Of a stretch of 64,000 nucleotides of DNA, positions 1 through 11,500 are shown piece after piece. The notes under the pieces are model-generated. The model worked only from the letters and a program-made list of their open reading frames with translations, was not told where the DNA came from and did no database searches. Source of the stretch: Malachius bipustulatus (Eukaryota; Arthropoda; Insecta; Coleoptera; Melyridae); NCBI GenBank assembly GCA_910589415.1, contig OU342634.1, positions 21,883,144-21,947,143 of the forward strand, given 5' to 3'. Positions within the stretch are counted from its first letter, which is position 1; each line of letters starts with the position of its first letter. The position numbers and the translations under genes are program-made.

Positions 1-331
1 GCCTCACAGAGGCGGACTGGGCGATATATCCGCTTTCATTACGTGTCCAGTCCGCACAGGGATTGATGCAATGATTTTCGGATTATAAATTCAAAATAAA
101 TACAAAATTCAAAATAAAAATCGTGGTACTGTTATTTTCGAAGATTTTCCTTGCCCTGAAAGTGAAAAAAAAATAGAAATTCGACCGTAGTGCCAAAGAG
201 GCCTTAGTTGTGACCTTAATATTAGTTTGCCATGGCTGTTTTTACTTTCTTACCCACCCAGCACCCCTATTTCGCTCCTCGGTCCCGAAAAAATTGATGA
301 AACTTAGGAGCCGCGGATGTATACAATTACC
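1..331 (+). mobile_element. CCGCGG-ended MITE, copy A (cut by the window edge)
   Basis: Matches the right half of the ~590-bp family: the stretch with TTGCCCTGAAAGTGAA, GGCCTTAGTTGTGACC and CACCCAGCACCCC, then GGAGCCGCGGATGTA and ATTACC at 331. The left half lies before the window. Confidence 0.8.
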
Positions 332-520
332 TTTTTGACATTAAAGATCATCGAAAGAAGAATATTTTAAGGACCATAGCACAGGCCATAGCTTAGTGTA
401 GGTATAATATGAGACGTAAAAGTCGATGAAGTCATCACTCGAAATTCATTAGGAGAGGCAAGAATTGATTAGCCGAATATGCGGAAATAATCGTATGTAT
501 ATGGTTTGTCCGGTGAGTAT
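332..520. other. Spacer, nothing recognised
   Basis: AT-rich sequence without a recognisable gene. Its end carries a doubled GTCCGGTGAG phrase that belongs to the start of the neighbouring foldback. Confidence 0.4.
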
Positions 521-833
521 TGTCCGGTGAGATTCCACACTGATCCTGACTATAAACGATTTTATTTTATGAGATTTAATTCGTTCAATTATAATAATTA
601 GTAATTAGCACGAATTAATTTTTATAAATATTAATATTATATTTATTAATATGTATTATATAGGTATATTATAGGTATTAATTTTATAATAAATATTTAT
701 TATTAATTAATATAATTATTATAATACAATAATTGATTCGATTCGTACAATAATTATAATAATTAGTAATTAGCACGAATTACAACGTATAAAATCAAAT
801 CGTTTATAGTCAGGATCAGTGTGGCATCTCACC
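521..833. mobile_element. Foldback MITE, GTCCGGTGAG family, copy 1
   Basis: Inverted arms: CCACACTGATCCTGAC followed by TATAAACGAT on the left, mirrored by CGTTTATAGTCAGGATCAG then GTGG on the right. The centre is AT-rich and is itself full of short inverted ATTAGTAATTAGCACGAATT phrases. The same arms recur at 22469-22756 and as a half copy at 34815-34905. Confidence 0.8.
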
Positions 834-1017
834 AAATGATAATTTTCACAATTGAGATTTTAGATTAGGGAACCCAAGAAAAACATTGTCTAGAAGACGG
901 TTGTACCGGAAGTCGCCATTAACTTCATTCTTCATTATCATGAGAGGTTCCGCGCACTAGCGACCAACAAGCCAAATTGCATTTAATTGTAAAAGGCGCA
1001 CTTGGCGACTACTGGCC

Positions 1018-1968
1018 AGGGTATACCTGTATTACCGACATTGACGCTTATTAGAGCGCATTCTAGGTAGCACAAAAAGTTGGGAATGTCAAATTAACTC
1101 CAATAAACGTCAGTTTTTTCACGAGCGCACAACCGTCTAAAAATGTGGAGCTACATTTTGAAAACACTCAAAATAAATCGCAATCATGTCAAGGGCTTCA
1201 TTATTTGTGAGAGGCATTTTGATTAAAAAGTACTCGAATTATACGCATCCACAATATTGGGCTGCGTGTGACAGATGTTTGACGTTACTTGCCAATATTT
1301 TAGATAGGAGTTTGTCTTTTATTTCCATGGCCTACTACTTGCCTTCTTATCGAAAGCCACCGATGCATTTTTAAATGAAGATTTATGAATTTTCTTGGCA
1401 TTTTTTTTTATAATTTGAGTTAGGAAAAATATATTAAGATGCGGTTTGCGCTTGCTTATTGGTTGATCATTTGTCTATTTTCTAGTCTAAAAAAAGTCAT
1501 ATCATTGCATTTAATTTTTTTGAGAAAATACAATATTTTGGTTATAATATCGAATAAAGCCCTCTATCGGCGGCCTTGTAGGTCACAACTGTCATTATCA
1601 CAAAAAACCTAAAAACCCAAGAAATGCTCTTTTTTGGAGCCATCTTGGAAACTTGAAAATAATTTCCAGCATTTTCCCTTGCCCATTTAGCCTATATAAA
1701 AGTTTTTACCGTAACTCTCTACGATCATTAGTTGCTGAGGTACAGCCGCTTACCTCGCTTATTTGCCCACCCTGTACTTATGTCAGCGTATTTAGTGAAA
1801 AAAATGGTAAATTTTTGCTTGGGTTGAAACTTTGCTTTTTTCCACTTGCTATAATACTACGCTTTGTGATCAATTTGACAAAAATATGACATCAAGCTGT
1901 TCAAACATTTGCATGTCAAGTAAACGTCAACGAGTGAATGCGTCATTGTCGGTAATACAGATACCTTA
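1018..1968. mobile_element. Non-autonomous element with ~28-bp terminal inverted repeats
   Basis: Left end ACCTGTATTACCGACATTGA and right end TCATTGTCGGTAATACAG are inverted copies, about 950 bp apart. There is no coding content between them. Exact ends and target duplication were not resolved. Confidence 0.6.
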
Positions 1969-2165
1969 CTTACTATTTACAGCGGCGGCCAACGAGAAAA
2001 GTGACCAATAGACGCGGTCAGTAATGACGTCAGTGATCGGGGAAACCGGTTAGGGTTCCAAATAAACAAACATTTTACAGTTTCACTGAAAAATTTTGAT
2101 TACAATATATTATGCGGAATTTTTAGTGATAAAAATATTATTGTATTGTTGTGAATTTTGGGCGA

Positions 2166-2206
2166 GAAACAAACAAACAAACAAACCAACAAACAAACAA
2201 ACAAAC
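2166..2206. repeat. (ACAA)n microsatellite
   Basis: About ten AAAC/ACAA units with one interruption (ACCA). Confidence 0.85.
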
Positions 2207-2424
2207 GAAAAAACCGAACAAAATTAAATTACCGACCGACGGCTCGAGCTCCACGGAAACCTAAAATAAAAAAAACCTTCTTGCGCATCAATCGCAGAAA
2301 TAGTGTATTTTTATGCGATTCAATAATAAATATTTTCTTCCTATTTTTTTTTATAATGAATTTAATGAAAAATAATCCGATTTTTTTTTGGGAAAACTCC
2401 ACCTACCTACAAAAAAAAAAGAAT

Positions 2425-2497
2425 GATCCTCTCGTGGATGCGAACCCGCTCCAACAGTTAGCAAGTCAAGGATGTAACAAACTGAGCCACACGGTGC
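2425..2497 (-). repeat. tRNA-derived sequence (SINE head or tRNA pseudogene)
   Basis: On the minus strand a box A-like TGGCTCAGTTTGTTACATCC is followed about 30 bp later by a box B-like GGGTTCGCATCC, the spacing of an internal Pol III promoter. The anticodon stem does not pair, so it is not a working tRNA. What follows is not obviously a SINE body. Confidence 0.55.
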
Positions 2498-2819
2498 GTT
2501 TCGAATTTGTAGTGATGATGGGGTAGATATATGTAGTACGTCAGGTACCTACATCTACTCATTTTATTTTTTAAACTGGTCATATCTTAGTTATTAAAAA
2601 ACCAATTTGAATACTTTTTTCACCTGCATGTAGGTGATTTAATTGTCGTTGCGATTGCTCTTCTAATTTTCAGAACCATTCATAATTGAATGTGAAAAAA
2701 AATAAAAAAGAAATTGCGAACCATTTCATCGATTTAATAATTTTATATAAGTGTAAGCTAATTTTGCACAAGCGAAAAACTTTTTTATCTTTCGTTTAAA
2801 GTGCTACATTAATCGAGGC

Positions 2820-3280
2820 GAATTGAAGCTAAGACATCAAATTATATGTTAAAGCAAAAAAAAATGGAAAATTTCGGTTCAACTTCTTCAAAAATGGACT
2901 CATAAACGGTTATAGAATTGACACATTTTCACCCTTTTTCCTACCCACGACACTGGCTTATTAATGGAAAATATGCTAATTTTATTGCATTAACTCAAAT
3001 TTCCAATAATTTTCTTCAAATCCTGTTAATTTGATTTCAAAGTTTTTTTGCCATCTTGCTCATACAATGGTTCAAAAAATTGTCAATTTTCCGTTAATGT
3101 TCAAAAAATTCAAATGGCCGCCATTTTGAAACGGCTCGGCCGATTTGGCTCAAGTGCAATACCAGACCACTCCTTGTGGACATCTTACTCTCACAAAAGT
3201 TTCAGCCCCCTAGATTGAAAACTGCGGCCAGAAACCGTGCCTCAAGGACCGCATTTGGGGAACTTTGAAAGGACACCCTG
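2820..3280. mobile_element. Single arm of a CAGGGTG foldback
   Basis: Ends GGACACCCTG next to TA at 3281 and carries the usual low-complexity interior phrases (ATGGCCGCCATTTTGAAACG). No matching left arm was found, so the element is truncated. Confidence 0.5.
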
Positions 3281-3426
3281 TAGAAGTAACGTGACTTTTG
3301 GATTTTTTTTCAACGAAAATCTAAAGTCATTCCCAAGCTTTACAAGAATCCAAAATTTCGTTCACTAATCTTGAAAGATAAAGCTACAGGAGCGTTTTTA
3401 AAATCGAAAAATCGTGATTTTGGAGA

Positions 3427-3447
3427 AATAAATAAATATATATATAA

Positions 3448-3489
<42 letters not shown>
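3427..3489. repeat. (AT)n / (ATATAAAT)n microsatellite
   Basis: Starts as AAATATATATAT-type units and runs into 14 pure AT repeats. The tyrosine/isoleucine-rich frames over it are not genes. Confidence 0.9.
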
Positions 3490-3491
<2 letters not shown>

Positions 3492-4255
3492 TGGGCAGGT
3501 GAATTTTGGAAAACCACTTTTTCGTGATCTGGGGGTCATGATCGGTGGACATTTGATGAGTTTGGGTGATTTTCGAAAAGTGATGTCGTCCTCAATAGTG
3601 TATTTTTTTGTTAAAAAATACACTAATATGATACTTAAAGTACCTACTTAAACTAAGCGTAAACTAATTACGCTTAGCCCAGCCTGGTGACGTCACACTG
3701 ACGGCGTCTATACAGTAGCTTAATACAAAACGTCATTATTTCCTTATCAATTACCTCGGAGTGTATTTTACATGATTTGTAATTATTTATTATTGCATCA
3801 ATTAATTTTCCAAAAAATTATATGAACTACAACAAAGCAACTGATTGCTCAACATAATTTTCCAGATAACTGCACTGACCGACCGTTTTAAACAAAAATA
3901 ATTCCTGGTCACGTTCCATATTGGCTGCGTGTATGAATCAGAATTTTATGAAATTTAATGGATCTCACGATACTGTGATTTTTGAAATAATACGGTGATA
4001 TTATTCCAAAAATTACACATGAAGACCTATTCAGTTGTTTGTGAAAATATTTAGGAAATCATGTCAAATGCCTTCCCTTACATTTCACCTTCCCATTTTC
4101 ATTACAAAGTAGATTTCATTTTGCAAAATTTGAAAATGATGAAGCCGAGACTCGAAGGCATTTGAAACATACTAAAAAATGCGCGTATTATACATACAAA
4201 GTGTTTTCAATTTAGTGACGAATTTGGGAAACTTGTAACCATGAATAACTGACAA
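3490..4255. other. AT-rich spacer
   Basis: No gene or clear repeat was seen. It contains a CRE-like TGACGTCA at about 3688, found again near 2024, 20557 and 20913. Confidence 0.4.
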
Positions 4256-4845
4256 GGTAATTATTTACATCCGCGGCTCCTAAGTTTCATCAATTTTTTC
4301 GGGACCGAGGAGCGAAATAGGGGTGCTGGGTGGGTAAGAAGCTAAAAACAGCCATTGCAAACTAATATCAAGCTCACCACTAAGGCCTCTTTGGCACTAC
4401 GGTCGAATTTCTATTATTTTTTTTTTCACTTTCAGGGCAAGGAATATCTTCGAGATTAACAATAGCACAGTTTTTATTTTGAATTTTGCATTTATTTTGT
4501 ATTTATATTCCAAAATACGTGACATCGCTCGCTATTATGGTCCGACTACGTTTGAATGCGGTTCGTATGTTACCAGACCGGCCCTGGTGTTGATATTACG
4601 AGTTTCCGGCGGTTTTAATGTTTATTCCGCCCACTCGACACTCTGAGACCTTGTATATTTATTGCGATTTTCGCTATTCTTAACAGGCCCGCATTCAGGA
4701 AGACCGTCTTTTGATGCCCTTTTGTTCGCTTATCTTTCATTTGCAAAGCAATTTAATACCTTCCTGGTGTTACTATAGGTATGTCCTCCACCCCTATATA
4801 GGTGCCATAGTGAAACTGTAGGAGCCGCGGATGTAAATAATGACC
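4256..4845 (-). mobile_element. CCGCGG-ended MITE, copy B (complete)
   Basis: Opens GGTAATTATTTACATCCGCG and closes CGCGGATGTAAATAATGACC, so the inverted ends are about 26 bp. 590 bp without coding capacity. It is the best full-length reference here for the family and lies opposite to copies A, C and F. Confidence 0.85.
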
Positions 4846-5380
4846 ACTGACAATTATTATCTCAAATAATGGAAAACCCATATTTTATAACATCAATCAA
4901 TAAACAAACTATCAGGATTTATTTGAATAAATCTGATCGTTTAAAACAAAAATCGAAACACAAGGATGCAAACAAAAAATGATTTAAATTAACAAGTTTT
5001 AATTCGTTCATTTAATGAGTCATAAACTGAAACTTTTCTAAACGATTCATGCTCAGTTCTTCTCACAAAGCAAGGAAGAAGAAATAAGGAGACGAAGATT
5101 ATGTCAAGGAGTAAATTCTTCCAGTTATTTCAGAAGCTTGAATTTGTTCAGAACGTGAAAGAACGCGTGGAGTGAGCGGTGAGGCTTGCTCAGAAAACAA
5201 AGGTTTGAGAGCGTGGTCACTTTCAGAATTAAGAGTCTCTCGATGCACTATCTCGAATACTTCTGGAAGAAGATCGCCCTAAGGTCAATTTTATTATCGA
5301 TCTTTAAACTCTCATAAGATAAAATAATTTGAAAGCTGCCATTTGTTCTAATCATTATCTCTAAACGAATATTTTTTCAG
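4846..5380 (+). other. Upstream intron of the synthetase, no exon recognised
   Basis: AT-rich with a slightly G-rich block at 5040-5290. None of its frames resembles the N terminus of a 4CL-like enzyme. It ends in the acceptor at 5380. Confidence 0.4.
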
Positions 5381-5591
5381 ACTTGTGCGAGTACCGGTCG
5401 CAGCTACACTTTCGGAATGCTACGAATGCTAATAAATCGATGTGCCCAAGCTTTAATAGGAAACTGCGGAATGAGACCTAGAGAAGTGGTAGGGCTATTA
5501 TTGCCCAATATACCTGAATATATGATTGCTTGTTTTGGGACTATCGAAGCAGGGTTAACTGTCACGTTTGTTAACCCCTTATATACACCAG
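5381..5591 (+). CDS. Acyl-CoA synthetase, first visible exon
   Basis: Exon after the polypyrimidine tract and acceptor TTTTTTCAG ending at 5380, read in frame from its first base. It starts [14 protein letters not shown], the conserved N-terminal region where 4CL-like enzymes read (D)[10 protein letters not shown], and continues through the [11 protein letters not shown] segment to NPLYTPG. The donor is GGTAAG, with GT at 5592. It ends one base into a codon, which matches the next exon. An internal ATG at 5417 is not a plausible start because family homology runs upstream of it to the splice site. Confidence 0.9.
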
Positions 5592-8500
5592 GTAAGAAAA
5601 GTTGCATAATTATTATAAATTATAACTTACCCTCTTATGAAGGCATCGTTCAGAAAAAAGTATCCCAAATTATCCGGTAATATTCACGAAATCACGAATT
5701 AATCATTTTTTAGAGGATATGAAGGGTGACGGTCTGACTGATCATAATAGAAGATGCCCGAATTGCAGGTACCTCTTGCAGAAATTTCGGTATGATAGAA
5801 GAATGTCTGTAGTTTTCATCAAACCAGATTTTGATTGCGACGAGGGTTGAAAAATTGATTGCGATAAGGGTTGAAAGTTGAAAGACGACACAGAATACGT
5901 CGTACCTCACTTATAAATCCATACTTATTGACGAGTTAGTTATGAATAATAAATAAGTAACAACTATACGACAGCTTGAGGATACCATTATTACTTAATC
6001 GGTACTATAAAATAGTGATAAGGGTTGTCGTTGGGAAAGCATCAGGAAAACGTAAAACGTTAAAATACATATGGCTATTCTATGAATATGTCATAATAAT
6101 TATGCTAAATAAGTCCAGTGTTTTATTTTATAAGGAAAAATAACCAACTACTTCAATCGATAGGTATAGGTACTATAAGGATAATCACATGAGCTGAAGA
6201 CAAAGATGCACCGTTTCGTATTTCTTAAGGCTCGTCAGTCTGCCATACCAGACATCGTGAGAAATCAATGGCAAACTTTTCTTAAACTTTTCTTAATTTT
6301 ATGGACTTCAGTGTTCTAAATAACTCAATGCCATCTATCGGGTGCTTCATATTACTACCGGTTATAAATTATATAGAGTGCATGAGTAGTAAAAAAAAAA
6401 TTAGAGCCCTCTACAATCGAAATCCACCAAATTACCTAATCACGTTATACAGGGTGGGCCATCGAAAAGGTAACAATTTGAAAAGTGAAAATGTATGCGA
6501 AAAAAGCCGAAACAGGTCGATTTTGTTATCGAGGGGGACATATTTTCGTGACAAATTTAACTACCCAAGTTCATCCCCTTGCATGGGGTAGCTACCCCTC
6601 TGCTTATCATCATAGGGAACAGCTATTGAGTGATACATCATTTGAAAGCTACTTGAATTCTCTTTACAACGATATCCAAAATTTTGGGTTGCGCTTACAT
6701 ATGGCCCAACGAAAAGTAACTCACCTTAATCACTTGTATGTAGGCTACCTTGTATGTAAGCGAAACCCAAAATGTTGGATATCGTTGTAAAGATAATTCA
6801 AGTAGCTTTCAAATGATGTATCACTCGATAGATGTTCCCTATGATGATAAGCAGAGGGGTAGCTACCCCTGCCAAGGGGGTGAACTTGGGTGGTTAAATT
6901 TGTCACGAAAATATGCATACTTTGATAACAAAATCGACCTGATTCGGCGTTTTTCGCGTACAACTTCAGTTTCCAAGTTATTAGAGCGAGTTACGTTATC
7001 GTTGGGCCACCTTGTATGTAAGCGAAAAACAAAATGTTGGATATCGTTGTAAAGAGATTTCAAGTAGCTTTCAAATGATGTATCACTCGATAGCTGTTCC
7101 CTATGATGATAAGCAAAGGGGTAGCTACCCCTGCCAAGAGGGTGAACCTGGGTAGTTAGATTTGTCACGAAAATATGTCCCCCTCGATAACAAAATCGAC
7201 CTGTTTCGGCATTTTTCGCATACATCTTAACTTTCCAAATTATTAGGCTTGTTACCTTTTCGATGGCCCACCCTGTATATCGCAGAAATATTAATAGATA
7301 CCAATTTTTATTCCAGACGAAGTAAAACGACAATTCCAGAACGCCGGAGTGAAAATGATAATAACTATCCCGCTTTTCCTCGAAGTGGCGACAACAATCG
7401 GGCATGATCTTACGGAATACCGTGGCACGATTTGTGTGGGGGGTGAAGACGACCCTTCTCTCAATGTCTACGGATTGATGAGCTTGCTGTCTGCGGGTCA
7501 CGAAGCCGACATTCCAGGTCTGAACCCCAGAGAAATGGTCTTGTTGCCCTACTCCAGCGGCACCACGGGGCTGCCCAAAGGAGTCATGCTCTCGCATTAT
7601 AATCTCGTTTCTAATCTCGTGCAGATAGATCATCCATCACTTATTGCCAACAAGACTGAAGGTGAGTCGAGAAGTTTTTTAAGTGTTGCATTTTTGCAGT
7701 GCTAAAACCATGACCGCGATTTCGAATTTTACAACAAGGGGGGAAGGAGGGTGTCAAATTTAGAGTGCACTTAGTAACACAAATTCACTGTACGCCACTG
7801 GGGGGCCCTAAATAAGTGTCCGCCCCGGGACTCACATATACTCTTGCTTTGATCCGCTACTGGTTTTTACCAACTCTTTTCTGATATACAAGTTGCCTTC
7901 AATTTGATGCAGGAACTTTGCTCAGTGTTCTCATATCCTACACTGATATGATAAAAGCATTTAATTTATTAGATTTCTCTAATCACAATAACACAGACAC
8001 ACGTAAATCAGGAAAGGAGCGGTAAACTACAGGAAGTATTCTTCCATAATGAAACCCGCTGGCTTGAGAAGTGACTTCGGCGGCGTATCCATAAGCAATT
8101 TATTTATTTTTAGGTAAAATTTTATTCATGCCATTTTGGCCTATTTTTTGGCTATCAAAGAGCGTCACTACATTCACTGTTATTTACTCTAGAAGAATAA
8201 CAGACAAACTTGCGGAAAACAGCTGCTAAAAAGATAGCTGACAATTTTTAACTACTTATCTGTGTTGTGTATTTAAGGGATGAACGACATGATTTAATTA
8301 AATTAAAATACCCGCCACTGTAGTTGTTTTCAAATCATTTCTGGTGTACCCTTTAGGTAAAGGCGCTATTGGTCTTTCGTATTTTTTTCAGAATTTTCCT
8401 ATTTTGGCGAGTCGAGTTATTCAATTTTTAATTTTAATGGGGAGGAACGACATGATTTAATTAAATTAAAATACCCGCCACTGTAGTTGTTTGCAAGAAA

Positions 8501-11500
8501 TCATTTCTGGTGTACCCTTTAGGTAATAGCGCTATTGTTCTTTTGTAATTTTTTCAGAATTTTCATATTCTGGCGAATCGAGTTATTAATTTTAAATTTT
8601 AATGGGGAGGAACGACATGATTTAATTAAAATACCCGCCACTGTAGTGTGCAAGTTATTTTATTTTATTTCTGTTTTACCCTGTATAGGTACTAGGTCTA
8701 GTGATCTCTCGTAATTTTTTCAAAATTTTCCTATCAAACAAAAAAGTATATGCATACAGTGCGTTCAAAATTGTCAGCTATCTTTTTAGCAGCTGTTTTC
8801 ACGCCAGTGAGTTCCTGTAGGAGGTACCTATCCTATGTTTCTTGCTGAGCGAAGCAGACAGAGGCAGTCTGGCAATAATTAATGACTGCATAATATAACT
8901 TTATTGGCTTTTGAATGAGCGGATGAATGTTTGAAGTACAGAAATAGTATATTGTATACCTAGGCGGTAAAGTGGCACTTTTCAGGCCTCAAGAAGATAT
9001 GGCCAGGCGAGGCGCAGCCGAGGCTGGCCACTTCTTGAGGCCTGAAAAGACACTTTACCGCCGTGGTTTAATTTTTTATCCTACACAAAATAATAATAAT
9101 AATAATTTTTTTTTTTTAATTTGTTTTGAAAGAAAATTTATTGAATAGGTACCTACATTTATGTTTGCTTAATACATTAGTATCAGTAAGCGTAGATTAG
9201 TTAAATTATTACAATCAGTAATTTATTTATTTATTTATTTATTTATTTATGGATAACATTAATAGTGAAGATTTTGAATATTACCCACAAGTATTATTGA
9301 ACGAAATTCCTTGTTTGGATAAATTTGACATCAGTAAGTTTAAATCATCAAATCTTCAATAATTAATTTTTAATTTGCTGGGTCTTGGCTGGTCTATTGA
9401 CATTGACAGATTGACATACAGCTAGCACAGAATTAGACTACATAATCTATTCTGTGCAGCTAGCTTGCTTGCTATTGGTTCCTTCTGGAAATAGCATTTC
9501 AATTGCAATTGGGTGGCCCTCTAGCGTGAAAATATAAAAATAATTTTACCGCCTAGGCAGGAAAAGTGGCACTTTCTCCGGGGGCATGCAGTCGAGAAAG
9601 TTCAATTTTCTTATGGGGTAGGATAAAAATATTATTTACTATTGTTGAATGAATTATAGAATAAGTACATAATATAAAGGTATAGGTAGGTTAAAATGTA
9701 GACACTCTTGAGACTCGAATAATGTAAAATGACTCATCGAGTAGGTTCCTAATTAATTGAATTGAATACTTTAAATTTGGGCTAAACCACAAAACCGGAT
9801 CTCAAATATAACATGATTTTAACACGCCAGCTCAGCTACCAGTACCTACTAGGAATTCTGGTAATTGCAATTATCTACATCAAATCTCGAAATGGGTAAC
9901 TTGCCGGCTATTTTTCAACGTAGGTTCCTATAGGTACCTATAGGTACAACTATCAACAATTTAAAAGACCATAAAATTTATTTGTGATTTTAGTTCCTAC
10001 GAACCTACCTCTACTGCGTGTAATTACTCCTACGCTGGAAAACCGGTAAAACCTATAAATTTTATAAAAATGTTTCTATAAAATTTTAGGTTAAGATTTA
10101 ATTTATTAATGAAAGGTGCACACACAAAACGGATGTTTGCATCACAACACAACCGGTCGTAAAGGTCGTTCACTTTCATTTTCCAAGTGAAACTCTCCTC
10201 AACGTCCAGATTCCGTAGCAGTGCAAATCGATTATCTTATTAAACAAAACAAACGAAATGTGGCGCGACAAAACAAATGACAATCATACCTGTTTCCTCT
10301 GTACTTCCCAAAGAAGCCATGTTCCATTCAACTTTTCCGTAAACTTGACAAAACAAACTAATATAAACAAAATCCTGATAGAAACGTCAATGATAATAGC
10401 CACTGAAATAGTCTTTAGCTTCACCTTCAGGTTTCACGTTTCAGGTTCACTCGACGATACGAACGAACGAACGCGGGCCGGGCATTGCGGGCAACGTTGT
10501 TGTAGAGAGAGGCGTAACGTTTTCGTTTTCGCTCCTCCTTTCACTCACGAGCGGTAATGGTAATGCCAGCAGAAGATAGTCTATCAGCAGAACGGACGAT
10601 TCTCATTCTCATGTTCTCACGTCTCGCAAGCTCGGCTGGGCTGTGCAAAAATTTGCAAGCTCCTGTACTATATTGTACGTTCTTTTATTAATAGTTCTTT
10701 TTAAGACAGATTCTTCTTTAGTCAAAAATTAACAAAAAAAATTGCCAACAACGTGTAGGTAGGTATGCACCGTTTCTGAGAAAGGTACAAGATGAGTGTG
10801 TCAAATATTTTATGCCTTTTATAGGTAGTTATGGTGCTTTTATTCTACGCAAAATTCTGTGCCCTGGAAATATACAGGGTGTTTACTGTAAGGTTGGCCA
10901 AACTTCACCCTAAAATAAACAAAAATTTCCCATTAACGTGTGTCCGGAAATGCACGGTTTTTGAGATACAGGGTGTCGAAGAAATATTCTATTTCCAGTT
11001 TTTTTACGATATCTCGGAAACCGTATGAGATACAATGTTCAGCTCTTATACACACTATGTGCTCACTGATTCCCTTATTTTCGTCGTAAAATAAAGGTTT
11101 TAAAAAAAATCAGTGGCCTAGATTCAAGGTATTTTCATGGTTTCGACCCCCTAATCTCTACGCCACTGGAATAAATGCGATTTTAAGCAGCGCCTTTGAG
11201 CCGCTTACGTTTTCTATACCAAAAAGGTACACTTGGTTAACGGTTCTAAAATGAACCGTTTCCGAGAAAAAAGGCATTTTATGAGAGAAAACATCACTTT
11301 TTCAACGATTTTCAACAGCATTTTGGAAGAATGAAAGTAAGTGAAAACTTATTCCGGTCATTATACCTATATACATCCGCGGCTCCTGCAGTTTCTATGA
11401 CACCTATATAGGGGTAGAGAACATACCTATAGTAACACCAGGAAGGTATTCATTAGCTTTGCAAATAAAAGGGAAGGCCACAAAACGACTTTAAAAATTG

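Larger units (their letters stand above)
8957..9630. mobile_element. Composite hairpin element with a short ORF
   Basis: A ~100-bp hairpin at 8963-9062 pairs GGCGGTAAAGTGGCACTTTT with its near-complement. CCTAGGCGGTAAA recurs inverted at 9546-9556. ATTTTTTATCCTAC (9071-9084) is inverted at 9618-9630. Inside is a (TTTA)n run, then a 37-codon ORF, and a second hairpin at 9420-9465. Confidence 0.6.

Noticed and set aside
2425..2497. Functional tRNA gene
   Set aside because: A- and B-box-like motifs are there but the anticodon stem does not pair.
3340..3623. Tyr/Ile-rich frames on -
   Set aside because: Translation of the (AT)n microsatellite.
6863..7633. 256-codon frame on - over the foldback and the synthetase exon
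   Set aside because: It spans the CAGGGTG foldback and reads antisense through a well-supported exon; its repeated [26 protein letters not shown] segments come from the arms.
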